Assembly: GCA_963920575.1 (NCBI GenBank)
Contig: OY986971.1
Location: 5,309,340 to 5,373,339 of the forward strand
Direction: 5' to 3'
Source: Narthecium ossifragum
Taxonomy: Eukaryota > Streptophyta > Magnoliopsida > Dioscoreales > Nartheciaceae
DNA length: 64,000 bases
Below, one piece after another: positions 22,832-33,491 of this stretch (position 1 is the stretch's first letter; every line of letters starts with the position of its first letter). Both the position numbers and the translations under genes were made by a program. Below the pieces are notes generated by a model. The model was given only the letters and a program-made list of their open reading frames with translations, had not been told where the DNA came from and ran no database searches.

Positions 22832-24868
22832 CTTGAAACCATGAATTACTTTTTAGATTTTGACCAAATCAAATGGTGAAAATTTTCATTTAAAGAGAAA
22901 GTTAGTCAAAGGAAATTAACGGCATTATCGCTTTACTTTCTATCCGATCAAAGTATGTCAAAAAAAGGATACTCTAGGAAAAAAAAAGAAAACAAAGACT
23001 CGCAGTTTGAATCAATTGTAAACTTCTTATAGTGTCACTCTCCACCAAGTATTTTCCCAGTTTTCTTCGATTTCCCAATACTTTTCTTTCATAGCCCTCA
23101 TCTTGTGGCCTTTCATTACAACCTGATTATAGGCCTTTTAATCTCTACATTAGTGGGGAGGGTTTCAGAAAATTGGACTTATGGGGTTAAGTTTGAGGGA
23201 ATTCTCGTGGTTTCAGTTGTTTTAGCTGCTTTTATCCTTGTTTGCAGGTTGTTAGGAGCTGATTTGATAATCTCACGTACACATTCATGGCCTATTTGGT
23301 TCCCAGTATATGGATGTTTAACTTTATTAATACATTATATCAGCTATATGATATCTCTTATTAAGGAAGTGACTAAGTATGCTAAAATATGGGCCCTTAC
23401 GATATTCTATCAACAACAAGTAATACGATGGGCTCTATATGTAAAATCATACGGTCTTATAGGTGGTATAAAACTATACTACATATCTAGCATATTAAAT
23501 TATCCAACGTAAAACTTTATACTATCCATTGTCGCACCAAACTCCGTATTACAATGGCAACTTATATTTTATACTATAAATTCTCTTATACCGTGAACCA
23601 AATGAGACATCAAGGTCTTAGCATTAGGTTGAAATAATTAACCTCTTAATAAATTGCTAAATTCTTGATTGATTTTTCGGCTACATTTTTGAAGGAAAAG
23701 AGTAAAATGATTAGTTAATAAAATCTAAGTCAGAGCATTGCTTGGTGCCTGATCAAACTTTCCAAATGAGTCTAGTTGAGTTGTCTATAGTGGCTTTTTG
23801 TTGCCTTTTCTTTTTGTTTGAAGACAAAGTCTTAAGTTTGGGGGTGTTTGGTGAGTTGCATAATTTCTTACATTTTAGCACCCCTTAACTTTAGTTTCTA
23901 GGCCAACATTTTTTGTTTTTGTTGGTCTTAGACTTCATTGTTACTCATTGATATTCCATTTCAGTTTTAAAACGAAAGGAATAAGCATGTCTTGACAACC
24001 CATCATGTTGGAGGATTAAGCCCAACTACCATGAAAGCCCAGTTTCTATGATTCAATTTTCATGCCTCGGCAATACAATAGCCGGGATTGAGAAATATGG
24101 GGAGAGAGAAGGATTTGGGACGGGTTTGGTTTAAGGTTTACAAAACCCGAACCCATCCCGATTATATATATATATTTACGTAATTGCCCATGCTATATAT
24201 GTACAATGAAGTATTATCGGAATGCAACATATAAACCTTTCGACTTACCGATCTATTTCCTTTTTAGACTCCAACTACGCTTCTTTTCTTAAAATTAAAA
24301 CCCTACCTACACGTGGAAGACGAAGAAGTGGATTTCCTCTTTTTTCTTTTTTCATATTAGATTTTGTCGTGTTTTCTGTGACATTATATGGAGCTGGGCG
24401 AGGATGGGTTATGCATGTTGAATTTTAATGGGGATGAAATGGGGCATACAAACCCGCATGGGTTTGGGTTTGGGATGCGTTTTTTTATATGAAATGGATT
24501 TGGAATTATGCTAACCCGCCCCAAATCTACCCCACAACCATCCCTACACACACGCACACGCACACACACACCCTCTCTCTCTCTCATTCAAATCAGATTT
24601 GCACCGAATCTATGCATAGGTTACTCTCCATTTTTCATCACTTTTGTGCCTTGGCCCATTATAGCCATCTTATTACCATGATGAGACGAAGCAGATGAAG
24701 ATCTAGAGCCTAGACCTCCGTCGTCATTCTTTGCATTCTTTCTGAAGGGTTTATGCCAGCAAAATAGGGATGCTGCATTTATTTCTAATTCCTATGTTCT
24801 AAACTTCACATACGAGATCTAGAAGTCTTACAGCTCTCAGCTCTCTCTTATGATCTCTATAATAAGTT
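22832..24868. other. Unassigned AT-rich stretch with a decayed LTR-element remnant
   Basis: No clear gene. At 23815-23835, AAGTTTGGGGG followed by TGTTTGGTGAG looks like a polypurine tract and LTR start of an old gypsy element. At about 24060-24545, GGGTTTGGG and CCCGAACCC words in both orientations, ending ACCATCCCTA, resemble a hAT (Ac-like) end, but the other end was not found. Simple repeats follow: CA-rich 24544-24569 and CT 24571-24583. Confidence 0.35.
23105..23512 (+). CDS. Hypothetical membrane-like ORF, 135 aa
   Basis: I do not recognise this protein. It opens MAFHYNLIIGLLISTLVG. Hydrophobic runs at roughly residues 5-20, 32-48 and 67-85 could be membrane segments, followed by a basic, Tyr/Ile-rich tail. 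The start is not supported by any upstream signal I can see. The middle third (NWTYGVKFEGILVVSVVLAA) has a composition unlike random AT-rich DNA, so a captured gene fragment or an exon is possible. It sits between a truncated copia LTR and an old LTR remnant. A chance frame cannot be excluded. Confidence 0.2.
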   Translation: MAFHYNLIIGLLISTLVGRVSENWTYGVKFEGILVVSVVLAAFILVCRLLGADLIISRTHSWPIWFPVYGCLTLLIHYISYMISLIKEVTKYAKIWALTIFYQQQVIRWALYVKSYGLIGGIKLYYISSILNYPT

Positions 24869-25180
24869 GGAATTTTTTTTAAAATAATATTATTTTAATA
24901 AATAATTATTAAAATATGCCTCTGAAGAAAATATTTATGAAAGTATGTCTGATTTGGCCACGTCAGCGCCACGCTGGCGTGGCCTTCCATTTTTTTAATC
25001 CTGTCATTTAAGACGTAACTTCAAGTTACGTCTATATTAATAAAGACGTAACTTGAAGTTACGTCTTCTACCTTCTTCCCAAACCGCGCCAAGGCAACGG
25101 CGGATAGGAGAGTGACCCTTATAAGACGTAGGTTGGAGTTACGTCTACATTAATAAAGTCGTAACTTCAACCTACGTCTT
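24869..25180 (+). repeat. MULE-1 left TIR with nested hairpins
   Basis: Contains four copies of a near-palindrome of type GACGTAACTT-N-AAGTTACGTC (at about 25013, 25040, 25120 and 25155, the last two diverged), so each TIR can itself fold. GCCACGCTGGCGTGGC at about 24970-24985 is a further palindrome. Confidence 0.85.
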
Positions 25181-25768
25181 TGGTCGTCATCTACCCCACG
25201 CCGTGGGCCCTTCTCCTTCCCCACCTGACATCCCACCGAGTCCCCCCTCCTTCCCCAGGCCCTCCTCCTTCTCCTCTTCCTGGCGATCTCCGGCGATCTC
25301 CGGCGCTCAGCGCGCGGCCCCGCGGCCCGCGGCCCCCCTCCTCCTTCTCCTTCCCCGTCCATCCACTCCTTCAAGAGGAGTTATTTTTTGGAAATTCTCC
25401 GGCGATTTTCCGGCAAGCTTCTGGCCAAATCCTCCAAGTTCCTTTTGCTTCTCTCCATCTTACTTTCCAGTGAGTTTTTATCTTGAAATTTTAGTTATAT
25501 ACTTGTTGTGTGAGATTTAGGGTTTATATAATCAAATTAGGGTTTTTTATAGGAATTGAATTTCCCATTTTTTATTATTAAATTCGTTTTTTAATCATTC
25601 TAGTATGGTGATTTGGATAATTGCATTGTTGATAAATTTCATAAATTTCTAGTATTAATTTAATTAGCTTATATGAAACATGTTTTCCATAGCAATTTTT
25701 AATATTAACTTGTAATTTCTTTATAATCGACTCATAATTGTCATAATATTTATGTTATTTATAGTGAT

Positions 25769-26715
25769 GGATAGTGGCTTTGTTCCACTATTGTGTCGAA
25801 AGGGTGAAATTAAAGGGTAATGCGGGTGATATTGAGTACATAGGTGGCCGAATCAAACCAAGTAGGATACGAAAAAATGCAAGTTATGTGGATATAAAGG
25901 CTCTAAGTTTGATTTGACTGGATACAATCCAAATTGTTTCGACATTCGCATAACCTGTAGATATCCAATGGGAGAAAATATGTATTGCGGTGTAGAAATA
26001 AAGGATGATAGTGATACTAGTGGCATTCTTAGCCTCTATCCAGTCATTCCAAGTATACAATTGTTCTTGGTGAAAATTGGTGTCGAAGTCAACAATGATC
26101 CTCCAAATAACACGGCATTTGGTGAATTTACACGCCTACTACAACGAGAAGACGATTCAACGGATAACGTCTCTATTGGGTCTTATGGCGCTCCTATCTT
26201 CAGACACCAGATATCGCAGTAAGTAATTTATTGTCAAACATGTAATGTTATATCTTGGTTTGCCCCTTATTCATAAGTTTGCTTGTGTATGAACATGTAG
26301 GCCTTACCAATATGATGACAATGTTAGTAGCGACCATGGAGATGCTTTTATGCCTTCAACATCTCGAAGCTGTGGCCATGGAGATGCTTTTATGCCTTCA
26401 ACATCTCGAAGCCCCTTGCTAGATGCCGTGGTCGGGGATCATGATGACGATTGGATCGAGAATACTGCATTGAGCAACGAGCCAGCACATCATGATGAAG
26501 GTATTGATGATCCAATACCGCTTACTCCAACACACTACGAGGAGGAGTTACCAGATGAATTCCCAGACGATGAGTGGGTAGACCGGATGACAATGAACAA
26601 TACCATACGTGGGGTATTTGAAGATCCGACCCCATTCAATGGTGAATTTTATAAGAAACAAATATTCGAGACCAAGGCATCACTTACGCATGCTCTTCAA
26701 CAATACGAGCTTCGG
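25769..26715 (+). pseudogene. MULE-1 transposase, N-terminal part only
   Basis: Starts MDSGFVPLL, then after a frameshift GDIEYIGGRIKPSRIRKNAS and, after another, the block LTGYNPNCFDIRITCRYPMG (25910-25970) and VEIKDDSDTSGILSLYP. This is the N-terminal region of MuDR-type transposases that precedes the DNA-binding and catalytic domains. A likely intron is 26219-26300 (GTAAGT...TAG). The second exon contains a 48-bp tandem duplication encoding HGDAFMPSTSRSC, an acidic linker, then FYKKQIFETKASLTHALQQY, the beginning of the MuDR DNA-binding domain. It stops being transposase at about 26715, where PMD sequence begins in a different frame. The DDE catalytic domain is absent. Confidence 0.75.
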
Positions 26716-28382
26716 TTGTCGTGGGCCGACCGACTATGCTTGAGTTGTCGTGGCTACGCGTTACTTTTGGACATATTGGATCGGATGCAACTGATCTATT
26801 TGTATATCAGGCTACGTGCGCCTACATCCTGTATGTGTTGGGTTGTTTAGTAGTACCTGACGCGAGTGGCTCCATGGTAAGATAATTGCCTATTTATATT
26901 TTATTTATCGATCTATTGGATCAACTAACATTGTCTTCTATTGTAGGTACATATGAAGTACGTACCTTTGTTGCATGACTTGGACATATGTGGACAATAT
27001 GCTTGGGGGGCGGCGTGCCTAGCACATCTTTTTCGGGAGCTATGTAAAGCTTCACAAAGAGGAAAGCATGAGATCAATGGATGCCTTTACCTGTTACAGG
27101 TGATTTATCATTTAAATTTTATATATAGTTGCTTTTAATATTTTATATTATACCTAATATGAAGTTGTTTTCACAGGTATGGTCATGGGAGCACCTCCAT
27201 ATAGGACGACCTGAACTAATGCCACGACGACCGCTAGCTACCCAAGAGCAAAATGAGGAGCGTGATTTGCATATCCTTGAAGGCCCCTTAGTAATCCAGT
27301 ACGAACTCTTGATTTTTTCAAATATTTTTTAAAGTTTCGTTAGCATTAGCATCTAACTATTTATGTCAAATGTAGATGGACAACACCACAACAGCGGTAG
27401 AGAGAACCCGCATGGCCGTTACTTAGCCTACTACTGAGAGCAGTTGGATAGATAGTTGTCATCCCAGGTATTATTGCTCACGTTTAATGTTTGATTTTTT
27501 TACCTACTTTAATGTTAATGTGATCTAACTGAGTTTATATTTTAAAATTGTAAATTATATGGTATCCATACACACCGCAACGTCTAGCACATTTACCGGC
27601 CCTGTGCACGGCGGGGTTTGCTGTCTGGAGGAGTCATGTGCCGCTCATATGCTTTGATGTTGTAGAGATAAACCATGCACTACGGGTGATGCGGCAGTTT
27701 GGCTTGCGACAAGGGATACCACCTTTGGTGACAGAGAGACTAGCGCGTGCAAGCCGTCAGGGCAATGCTACTGCGGACTGGGTCTCTACGCATCACCAGT
27801 ATATCACCTAATGGGAGGAGCGGCACTAGAGAATCATTGACGGTGCAGTAGACGATGGTGAGGATCTTGCGTCATATTTACACTGGTACTGGGGGATCAC
27901 CAGACGGTATGTCAGTAGGCCTAGATTGGAGGACAGAATGACCTATCAGCCGAACATACACCTGCTACGGAAGCTGGTAAATATAATTGGTTTGTTAGTA
28001 ATTAATTCTTATATTGTGTTAATCTAACCAAACTTTTTTAACTCGTCATTAATAGTATGACACAGCCGAGGAGAATTACATGATGTGCTACGACCGTTCT
28101 GGAGAGGAGCTCGCCGATCGTTTGACACCAGTATTCTACTCTATGATAGAGGATTTGCGGATTTGTGGCGGAGATCCTGTCAGTTCACAACATTCGCAAC
28201 ATACTACTGGGCAGACTACTGAGCAGACTACTTTTTGTGACATACCAATATCTCAAGATATACCATCATCATATCCAGTCATGGGCACGACAGAGGAGGT
28301 TTCGGAGGGAGAGGAGGTAGAACCGTCGAGGAAGAAAAAGATAGCAGTGAAGAAGAAGAAGCGAACAGATTGGAGGTTGTGA
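26716..28382 (+). pseudogene. PMD (MAIN-like) gene captured by MULE-1
   Basis: Exons read: 26716-26876 (PTMLELSWLRVTFG, AYILYVLGCLVVPDASGS), 26947-27099 (MKYVPLLHDLDICGQYAWGA), 27177-27298 (SWEHLHIGRPELMPRRPLAT), 27376-27467, about 27554-27976 (WYPYTPQRLAHLPALC, VMRQFGLRQGIPPL) and 28056-28382 with a Lys-rich end (KKKKRTDWRL). These are the successive blocks of the plant mobile domain and its 'phosphatase 7 long form-like' tail. GT...AG borders fit at five introns; the acceptor before 27554 reads AA instead of AG. In-frame stops at about 27434 (TGA), 27452 (TAG), 27809 (TAA) and 27828 (TAG) all fit C-to-T changes. The first PMD exon is out of frame with the transposase before it. Confidence 0.8.
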
Positions 28383-28654
28383 TTGTCTTGTATTGTAACT
28401 TTGGTTTTTTTTGTTAATGGTTTGTGACCATTTAGAGATGTTAATAATGTTTGATGTAAACGATTTCTATTTATATAAAGACTGTGTTTAGATGTGAATG
28501 GGGTGGGTCAGTGTTTAGATGTGAATGGGATGGGTGGGTGTTTAGATGTGAATGTGATGTTCATATTTATAAACATTGTATTTTTGTTTTATTGTATGGT
28601 TGTACAGAGTGAAAAAAAACTCAAGGGTCATTTTACTGTGAGTACCAAGTAAGC

Positions 28655-28985
28655 CGTAACTTCAAGTTACGTCTTACTAATGTACTCACGGAAAAGGTTC
28701 CGTTGAAAACGTAACTTGAAGTTACGTCTTATTAGGGCCACTCCTATCCGCCCTTGGTCTTGGCGCGGTTTGGGAAGAAGGTAGAAGACGTAACTTCAAG
28801 TTACGTATTTATTAATATAGACGTAACTTGGAGTTATGTCTTAAATGGCAGGATTAAAAAAATGGAAGGCCACGCCAGCGTGGCGCTGACGTGGCCAAAC
28901 CAGGCATACTTTCATATGAATATTTTCTTCAGAAGCATATTTTAATAATTATTTATTAAAATAATATTATTTTAAAAAAATTTCC
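28655..28985 (-). repeat. MULE-1 right TIR
   Basis: Reverse complement of the left TIR over about 310 bases with scattered substitutions (for example GGCCACGTCAGCGCCACGC is shared exactly). It ends in TTTCC before the TAATAAGTT duplication. Confidence 0.9.
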
Positions 28986-28994
28986 TAATAAGTT

Positions 28995-29316
28995 CTCTCT
29001 TTTTCTCTAGAGCTCAGTTACTATTCGAGATCCCTTGCAGGGTGGATGGTCAAAGACAACTCTACTGATCCTATCCAACTGGAGGTTAGGGAATATGACA
29101 GATAGCAGATAGCGGATCAGAAGCGCTTGTAAGGCACAACATCTATGAGACTCTGAGATATGAAGCATTTTAAAGTAGGCATATCAATTACGCACTTGGA
29201 AAATTTGTACAGATAGGTATAGCGTAATCAGGAAGGATAACATCAAGGCTGATTGGGCCGCTAAGCAGGTATGTTCCTCTGGCATCCCTCTTTTTTTTTA
29301 GGATGGTTGAGTTCCC
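28995..29316. other. Unassigned spacer between MULE-1 and MULE-2
   Basis: No motif, repeat or open frame that I can assign. Codon-like composition around 29180-29270 is not enough to call a gene. Confidence 0.4.
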
Positions 29317-29487
29317 ACATTAGGTGAAGTTTTTACCAAATTGGACCTCTAATGCTCACATTTGGCATGTGAATACCCCAAACGACTTTTATGACATTTC
29401 AGTTCATTATACCCGTCTGTTTTATACGCATATAATATAATATGTGTACAAACATATGAGTATACAGTTATATGCGTCAACCTTAAG

Positions 29488-31860
29488 TTATATGCTTACC
29501 AGAGTAAGAACTTTATGTTTTGTGCGATATGCCTTCCAGTAAGACACGCGTACGCCGTATCTCTGCACAACCTCGGTGACGATCATCTTCACGTTGTATT
29601 TGTCACTTGCTGCTACTTCCGCTTTTATCTCCTCGACAATAAAGGAGCACGTCAACTGCTTGTGTCCAACCCAACCAAAGGTATGTTCCACGTGTGGTTG
29701 ATGAGTCACTAAATATTCATACTTAAACCCCATAATTTACATTTGTTAGCCCGAGAGTGTTTGTATTTGATAGCTTGTTAGTTGATTTCAGGTTTAATCA
29801 TGCTTTGAGAAGAAATGCAAGAAATTCGGTCAATATGCTGAAATACACTGCTCTGTCGACTGTTAGCATAATATTCATCAGAAATTATTCTTAAGTCCAC
29901 ATATTCTGAAATTTGGGTGACATCTAGTAGACATCAAGACGTACAAGTTTCATGTTGGACACTTTCAGAGATTCCTGATGGATGGATAGCAGTTTTGAAA
30001 AAGATGAAGATATTTAGCTGCTGGAAGACTGGTCCGTCGACGCCCGGGAGAATATTCTCCAAATATTCTACATAAGTCTAAATATTGTAAAATCTTCGGG
30101 AGAGGACAGAAGACTTCCAAATATACATCTTTCATGTTCAACATATTTCCAAATTCTGGACAGGTTGAACCCAGTCGCAACCAGAAGAGGTAGTCAGAAT
30201 TAAACTAGGAATTCCGAGTTGCACTAGAGGTCCAACTCAACTTAGCCATAACCCTAATTCCGGGATTAAGGGTTTTTATTATATAAAGGGGTTATTCCAG
30301 CCAAACTTCTCATCTTTTTGTCAATCTTTGGAGGAGGAAGAAGAAGAAGGAGAGGATGTGGATGGTGACAGCTTCCTATTCCAACCCGATGGCTTTCATC
30401 CAAAAGATGAGTTGCTAGTTATTGTACTTAGGATTATTCATGAAACCTTAGTATAGTTTTCTATCTTCTTTGGTTTGAATCTTGCATTCTTCTCAAGACA
30501 TGATCCTCTGAATTTGCTTTTTATTGTTAATAGAGTTGAGGGAACAGAGTTCCGTTGACGTATTTTTAGTCCTATATGATTTCTGTGATTGATTGTAGAG
30601 ATTCATAGGATGGTTTTCATGTGGTTTTTGGTTTACCTTTGAGATAGTCTATGCTACGTGAAGATAAGTCATGCTAAGGTCATTAGGAGTAGAATAATTT
30701 AATGTAATCGTAGGACCAAAAATGATTTATGCTAAACAAAGATAGATTATGCCGTTGGAAACATAAACCTTATTTTAGGGATTCATGTGAGCTTGTAGCC
30801 ATATGATCCATAATGTTGAGAGAAGAGAACAAGAGGATAACTAGAGAAGATTGAAGGTGAAACTAGGGTGGATTGAGTAATTCCTAAGTAACTACTCCAT
30901 TGATTCAAATCGATCAACCTTTTATCTCTTCTATTTATTAGTTATATAACTCTATTCTATCTTTGCTTCTTTTCCTTAGTTTAGGGTTTTGAGAATTGAT
31001 TTCAGTTTCCAACGTTTTCCCTGTGGATCGACTCCCGACTTCACCGCTATTCTACCTAGTAGTTTAGTAATTGAATAAGGATATAAATTTAATATTTGAT
31101 TGAGTTTGCAACGTTTTAACGATAACGTTTGTGAGCGATCAGTGGTCCTTGATGAATACGCTTACCCGAAAAGTCGGTAGCCTAGGTATTCTTCTACCAA
31201 TGATCTTCCATGAGCAGCTACCATCAAGACAATGTGCAAGTACCTTATCTCCCTTGCATTTCTTTAACCTATATTCGAACCGGCGCGTTATGGCGTATCT
31301 TGCGAACGATAACTTCATGTTTGCCTTGTGGGAGTACCTCTCTCCAACATATGTCTCGGGGGCATTCAAAAAGTAGGTTACTTGAGCTTCTGGTGTTTCG
31401 AAGTTGAGAATGTACTCATCTACCTCGTCACAGTCAAACATCTCCGGTGGCTCATTCATTCACAAAAAAAATTTCTTCATATGGGTCATACGAGTCGAAA
31501 GTATACCCGTCTTCATGATTGTGTGTACAAAGAGTTCACAAATCAGTACTCGTAAAATGACCAAAAAATACATGTCTTCCAATTTATACGCGTGCATGAA
31601 CACATGCGTGAGCTAGAAATACACGTGAAAAGCATGTAAACCTTGTACACGTTCATAAATTTTGTACACATGCGTATCCTATAAATACGTGTGAAAATAA
31701 GTTCAGACACGTATGTAGAATTTTATATACACGCATCTTATAATCGTTATCTCTTCCACCACTTGAGCTAATTCTTCGTCTCTGCTGGGATATGGTTCGA
31801 AAGGTGTGTTCAGATCAATGTCATCCAATATGCGGGGAATAGTTGTTGGCTCTAACACGT
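29488..31860 (-). pseudogene. MULE-2 transposase remnant
   Basis: From right to left on the - strand: an acidic leader near 31750-31860 (LDDIDLNTPFEP), then 31459-31147 with VGERYSHKANMKLSFARYAI, RRFEYRLKKCKGDK and CLDGSCSWKIIGRR, the DNA-binding region of MuDR transposases with Cys/His zinc-ligand spacing (ending FIKDH). After the solo LTR comes 29698-29488 with HKQLTCSFIVEEIKAEVA and YGVRVSYWKAYRTKHKVL, the segment that precedes the catalytic domain. The DDE core is missing, and a frameshift lies near the LTR site. Not functional. Confidence 0.75.
29699..31141 (+). mobile_element. Athila-type solo LTR inside MULE-2
   Basis: Starts TGATGAGTCACTAAAT and ends TTTGTGAGCGATCA, flanked by a perfect duplication GTGGT (29694-29698 and 31142-31146). 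The start and end match the family at 33492-35161 and 52287-53944 (TGATGAG..., ...CATCA), including a late block like CCCTGTGGATCGACTCCCGA. No palindrome array is evident in this copy. Confidence 0.85.
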
Positions 31861-32325
31861 TGTTCGAAGGTAGAGAAGAGGAGGCAATCGAAAGGGAGAA
31901 AAGCTGAAAGAAAGCGGTAGAGAGATGAGAGAAATGAGATTTGGCGTGCAGGATGGACGATGGCGGGAGGAGCCATGCCCGGCGGGAGCCTTCATGGATG
32001 GCATATGCCTTGTCGTCGCATTAAATGCGACGAGATATTTGTTTTTCTTTTTTATACTATTTTCACTCAAAATCCAATCTAATGATGCTTTGTCAACTGG
32101 GGGTTATGATGCATTTACAGGCTAAGGAGACAGTTGGGTTAAAATACGGATGGCCATGCCACGTCATGTGGCATGGCCATCCCATGGGTCATGTGGCCAT
32201 ATATTGGCAGGGGGTAGTCATAAAAGTGGTTTGGGGTCCTCTGTTGCAAAAAAACACTTGAGGGGGTCTGAACATGCCAAATGTGAGCATTAAAGGTCCA
32301 ATTTGACAAAAACTTCTACATTAGG

Positions 32326-33202
32326 CGGATGAGTAATCTATAATCTTTGGCTCAACTCATACAAATAAAAAAATAAAAGAAACCACACTCGCCATGTCTG
32401 TTGTTGACACCATCTCATATCTTACAGATGACTCCATAGATCCCTTAGCACACATATAATGCAAAGGGCGATTCTAAATACATCAGGTATTTTGTTACGT
32501 ATATCTTATTTCTAAGTACACCGCACCGAATTTTGAAAATACTATCTTTTTTATAATATCCCTGCCTAATGGCTTTAGCTTACCTTACCTTAGGACCAGC
32601 TGGCTGCGTCTCGAAGTTGAGAAAGATAGGACTAGCTAGTTGCGTAAGAAGAAGATTAAAAAGGCCAGTTCGGCGAGTTAAATATGCTTCGTTCTTTCCT
32701 GTACGGTTAGTTCTACCGTCCACATCCCATTTGTTTGGTTATATTTGATTGAGCAAGGATTGCATTCGGTCAAGAGTGACTGAATAATTATACCATATTC
32801 GGTTGCATATGACTAAACAATTATTCTATGTTCGGTCAAGAGTGACTGAACATATATACCATATTCGGTTATATGTGACTGAACAATTATTCCATATTCG
32901 GTTAAGAATGACTGAACATATATATCATGCATGTTCGATTACCATGTTCCGAATGGGTTATAAAAAATAGGATGGAAAAATGGGTCGGGTCTGGCGGATT
33001 CAAACAAAACCCACCGCTTCTACCCTGATGCCCTAATCTTTCTCTCGTTCCTTGGATTCTCTCCGCCCTCTCCCGATCTGCCTCCATATCGACGGCCGTG
33101 AATCTCTACGTTCATCTCCGTACGGCTTCTCCAATTCGGTGGTCCGCGCCCGCACATCCCCCCTCTCCCGGTCCTCCTCTCGTATGGCTTCTAAGCTTCG
33201 GT
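32326..33202. other. Unassigned stretch before Tat-2, including a 66-bp tandem repeat
   Basis: Contains 2.6 copies of a 66-bp unit at 32765-32940 (TTCGGT starts at 32765, 32831 and 32897), each holding two related ~33-bp halves. From about 33120 the sequence (CCGCACATCCCCCCTCTCCC, GGCTTCTAAGCTTCGGTGG) is similar to that just after Tat-2 at 49926-50060, so it may be the 5' flank of the PMD gene at 50316. Confidence 0.5.
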
Positions 33203-33491
33203 GGTCTTGTTGACACCGATTTTAGCTAAGGCTAAATTAAGTGATATTCATGAAATGTCTTGGCCAAGTACATGTCCCTCAAAATCACATATGACCAGGT
33301 GCCCTCCACATATCCCTGGCTTTGATGGCATCCTAAATAAATCAGGAAATAAAGGGCATTTTGGTAATTTTTACCCCTAGGGGTCTATTTTGGAATTTAG
33401 GCTAAAATATAAGCCTAAACTTCCTGCCTATGCTACGATAGCCCTACACAACTTCGACGACACCCTACATGAGCCGAATGAGTGCAGGGGC

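Larger units (their letters stand above)
24869..28985 (+). mobile_element. MULE-1: Mutator-like element carrying a transposase-PMD chimera
   Basis: TIRs of about 310 bases at 24869-25180 and about 28655-28985 start GGAATTTTTTT / GGAAATTTTTT and stay alignable through GACGTAACTTCAAGTTACGTC and TTCCCAAACCGCGCCAAG. A perfect 9-bp duplication TAATAAGTT lies at 24860-24868 and 28986-28994, the Mutator signature. Inside, all on the + strand, are a transposase N-terminal remnant and a seven-exon-like PMD gene. No transposase catalytic core is present, so it is non-autonomous. Confidence 0.93.
29325..32317 (-). mobile_element. MULE-2: Mutator-like element with a broken MuDR-type transposase
   Basis: The two ends are inverted copies: GAAGTTTTTACCAAATTGGA at 29326 on the + strand and GAAGTTTTTGTCAAATTGGA read inwards from 32316. 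Shared inner words include ATGCTCACATTTGGCATG. ACATTAGG flanks both sides (29317-29324 and 32318-32325), an 8-bp match that extends to 9 bp with one mismatch. A transposase remnant on the - strand lies inside, interrupted by a solo LTR at 29699-31141. Confidence 0.8.

Noticed and set aside
25180..25520. Proline-rich open frames just inside the MULE-1 left TIR
   Set aside because: C/T-rich leader-like sequence; two frames of similar length overlap, with no conserved motif. More likely untranslated leader of the transposase transcript.
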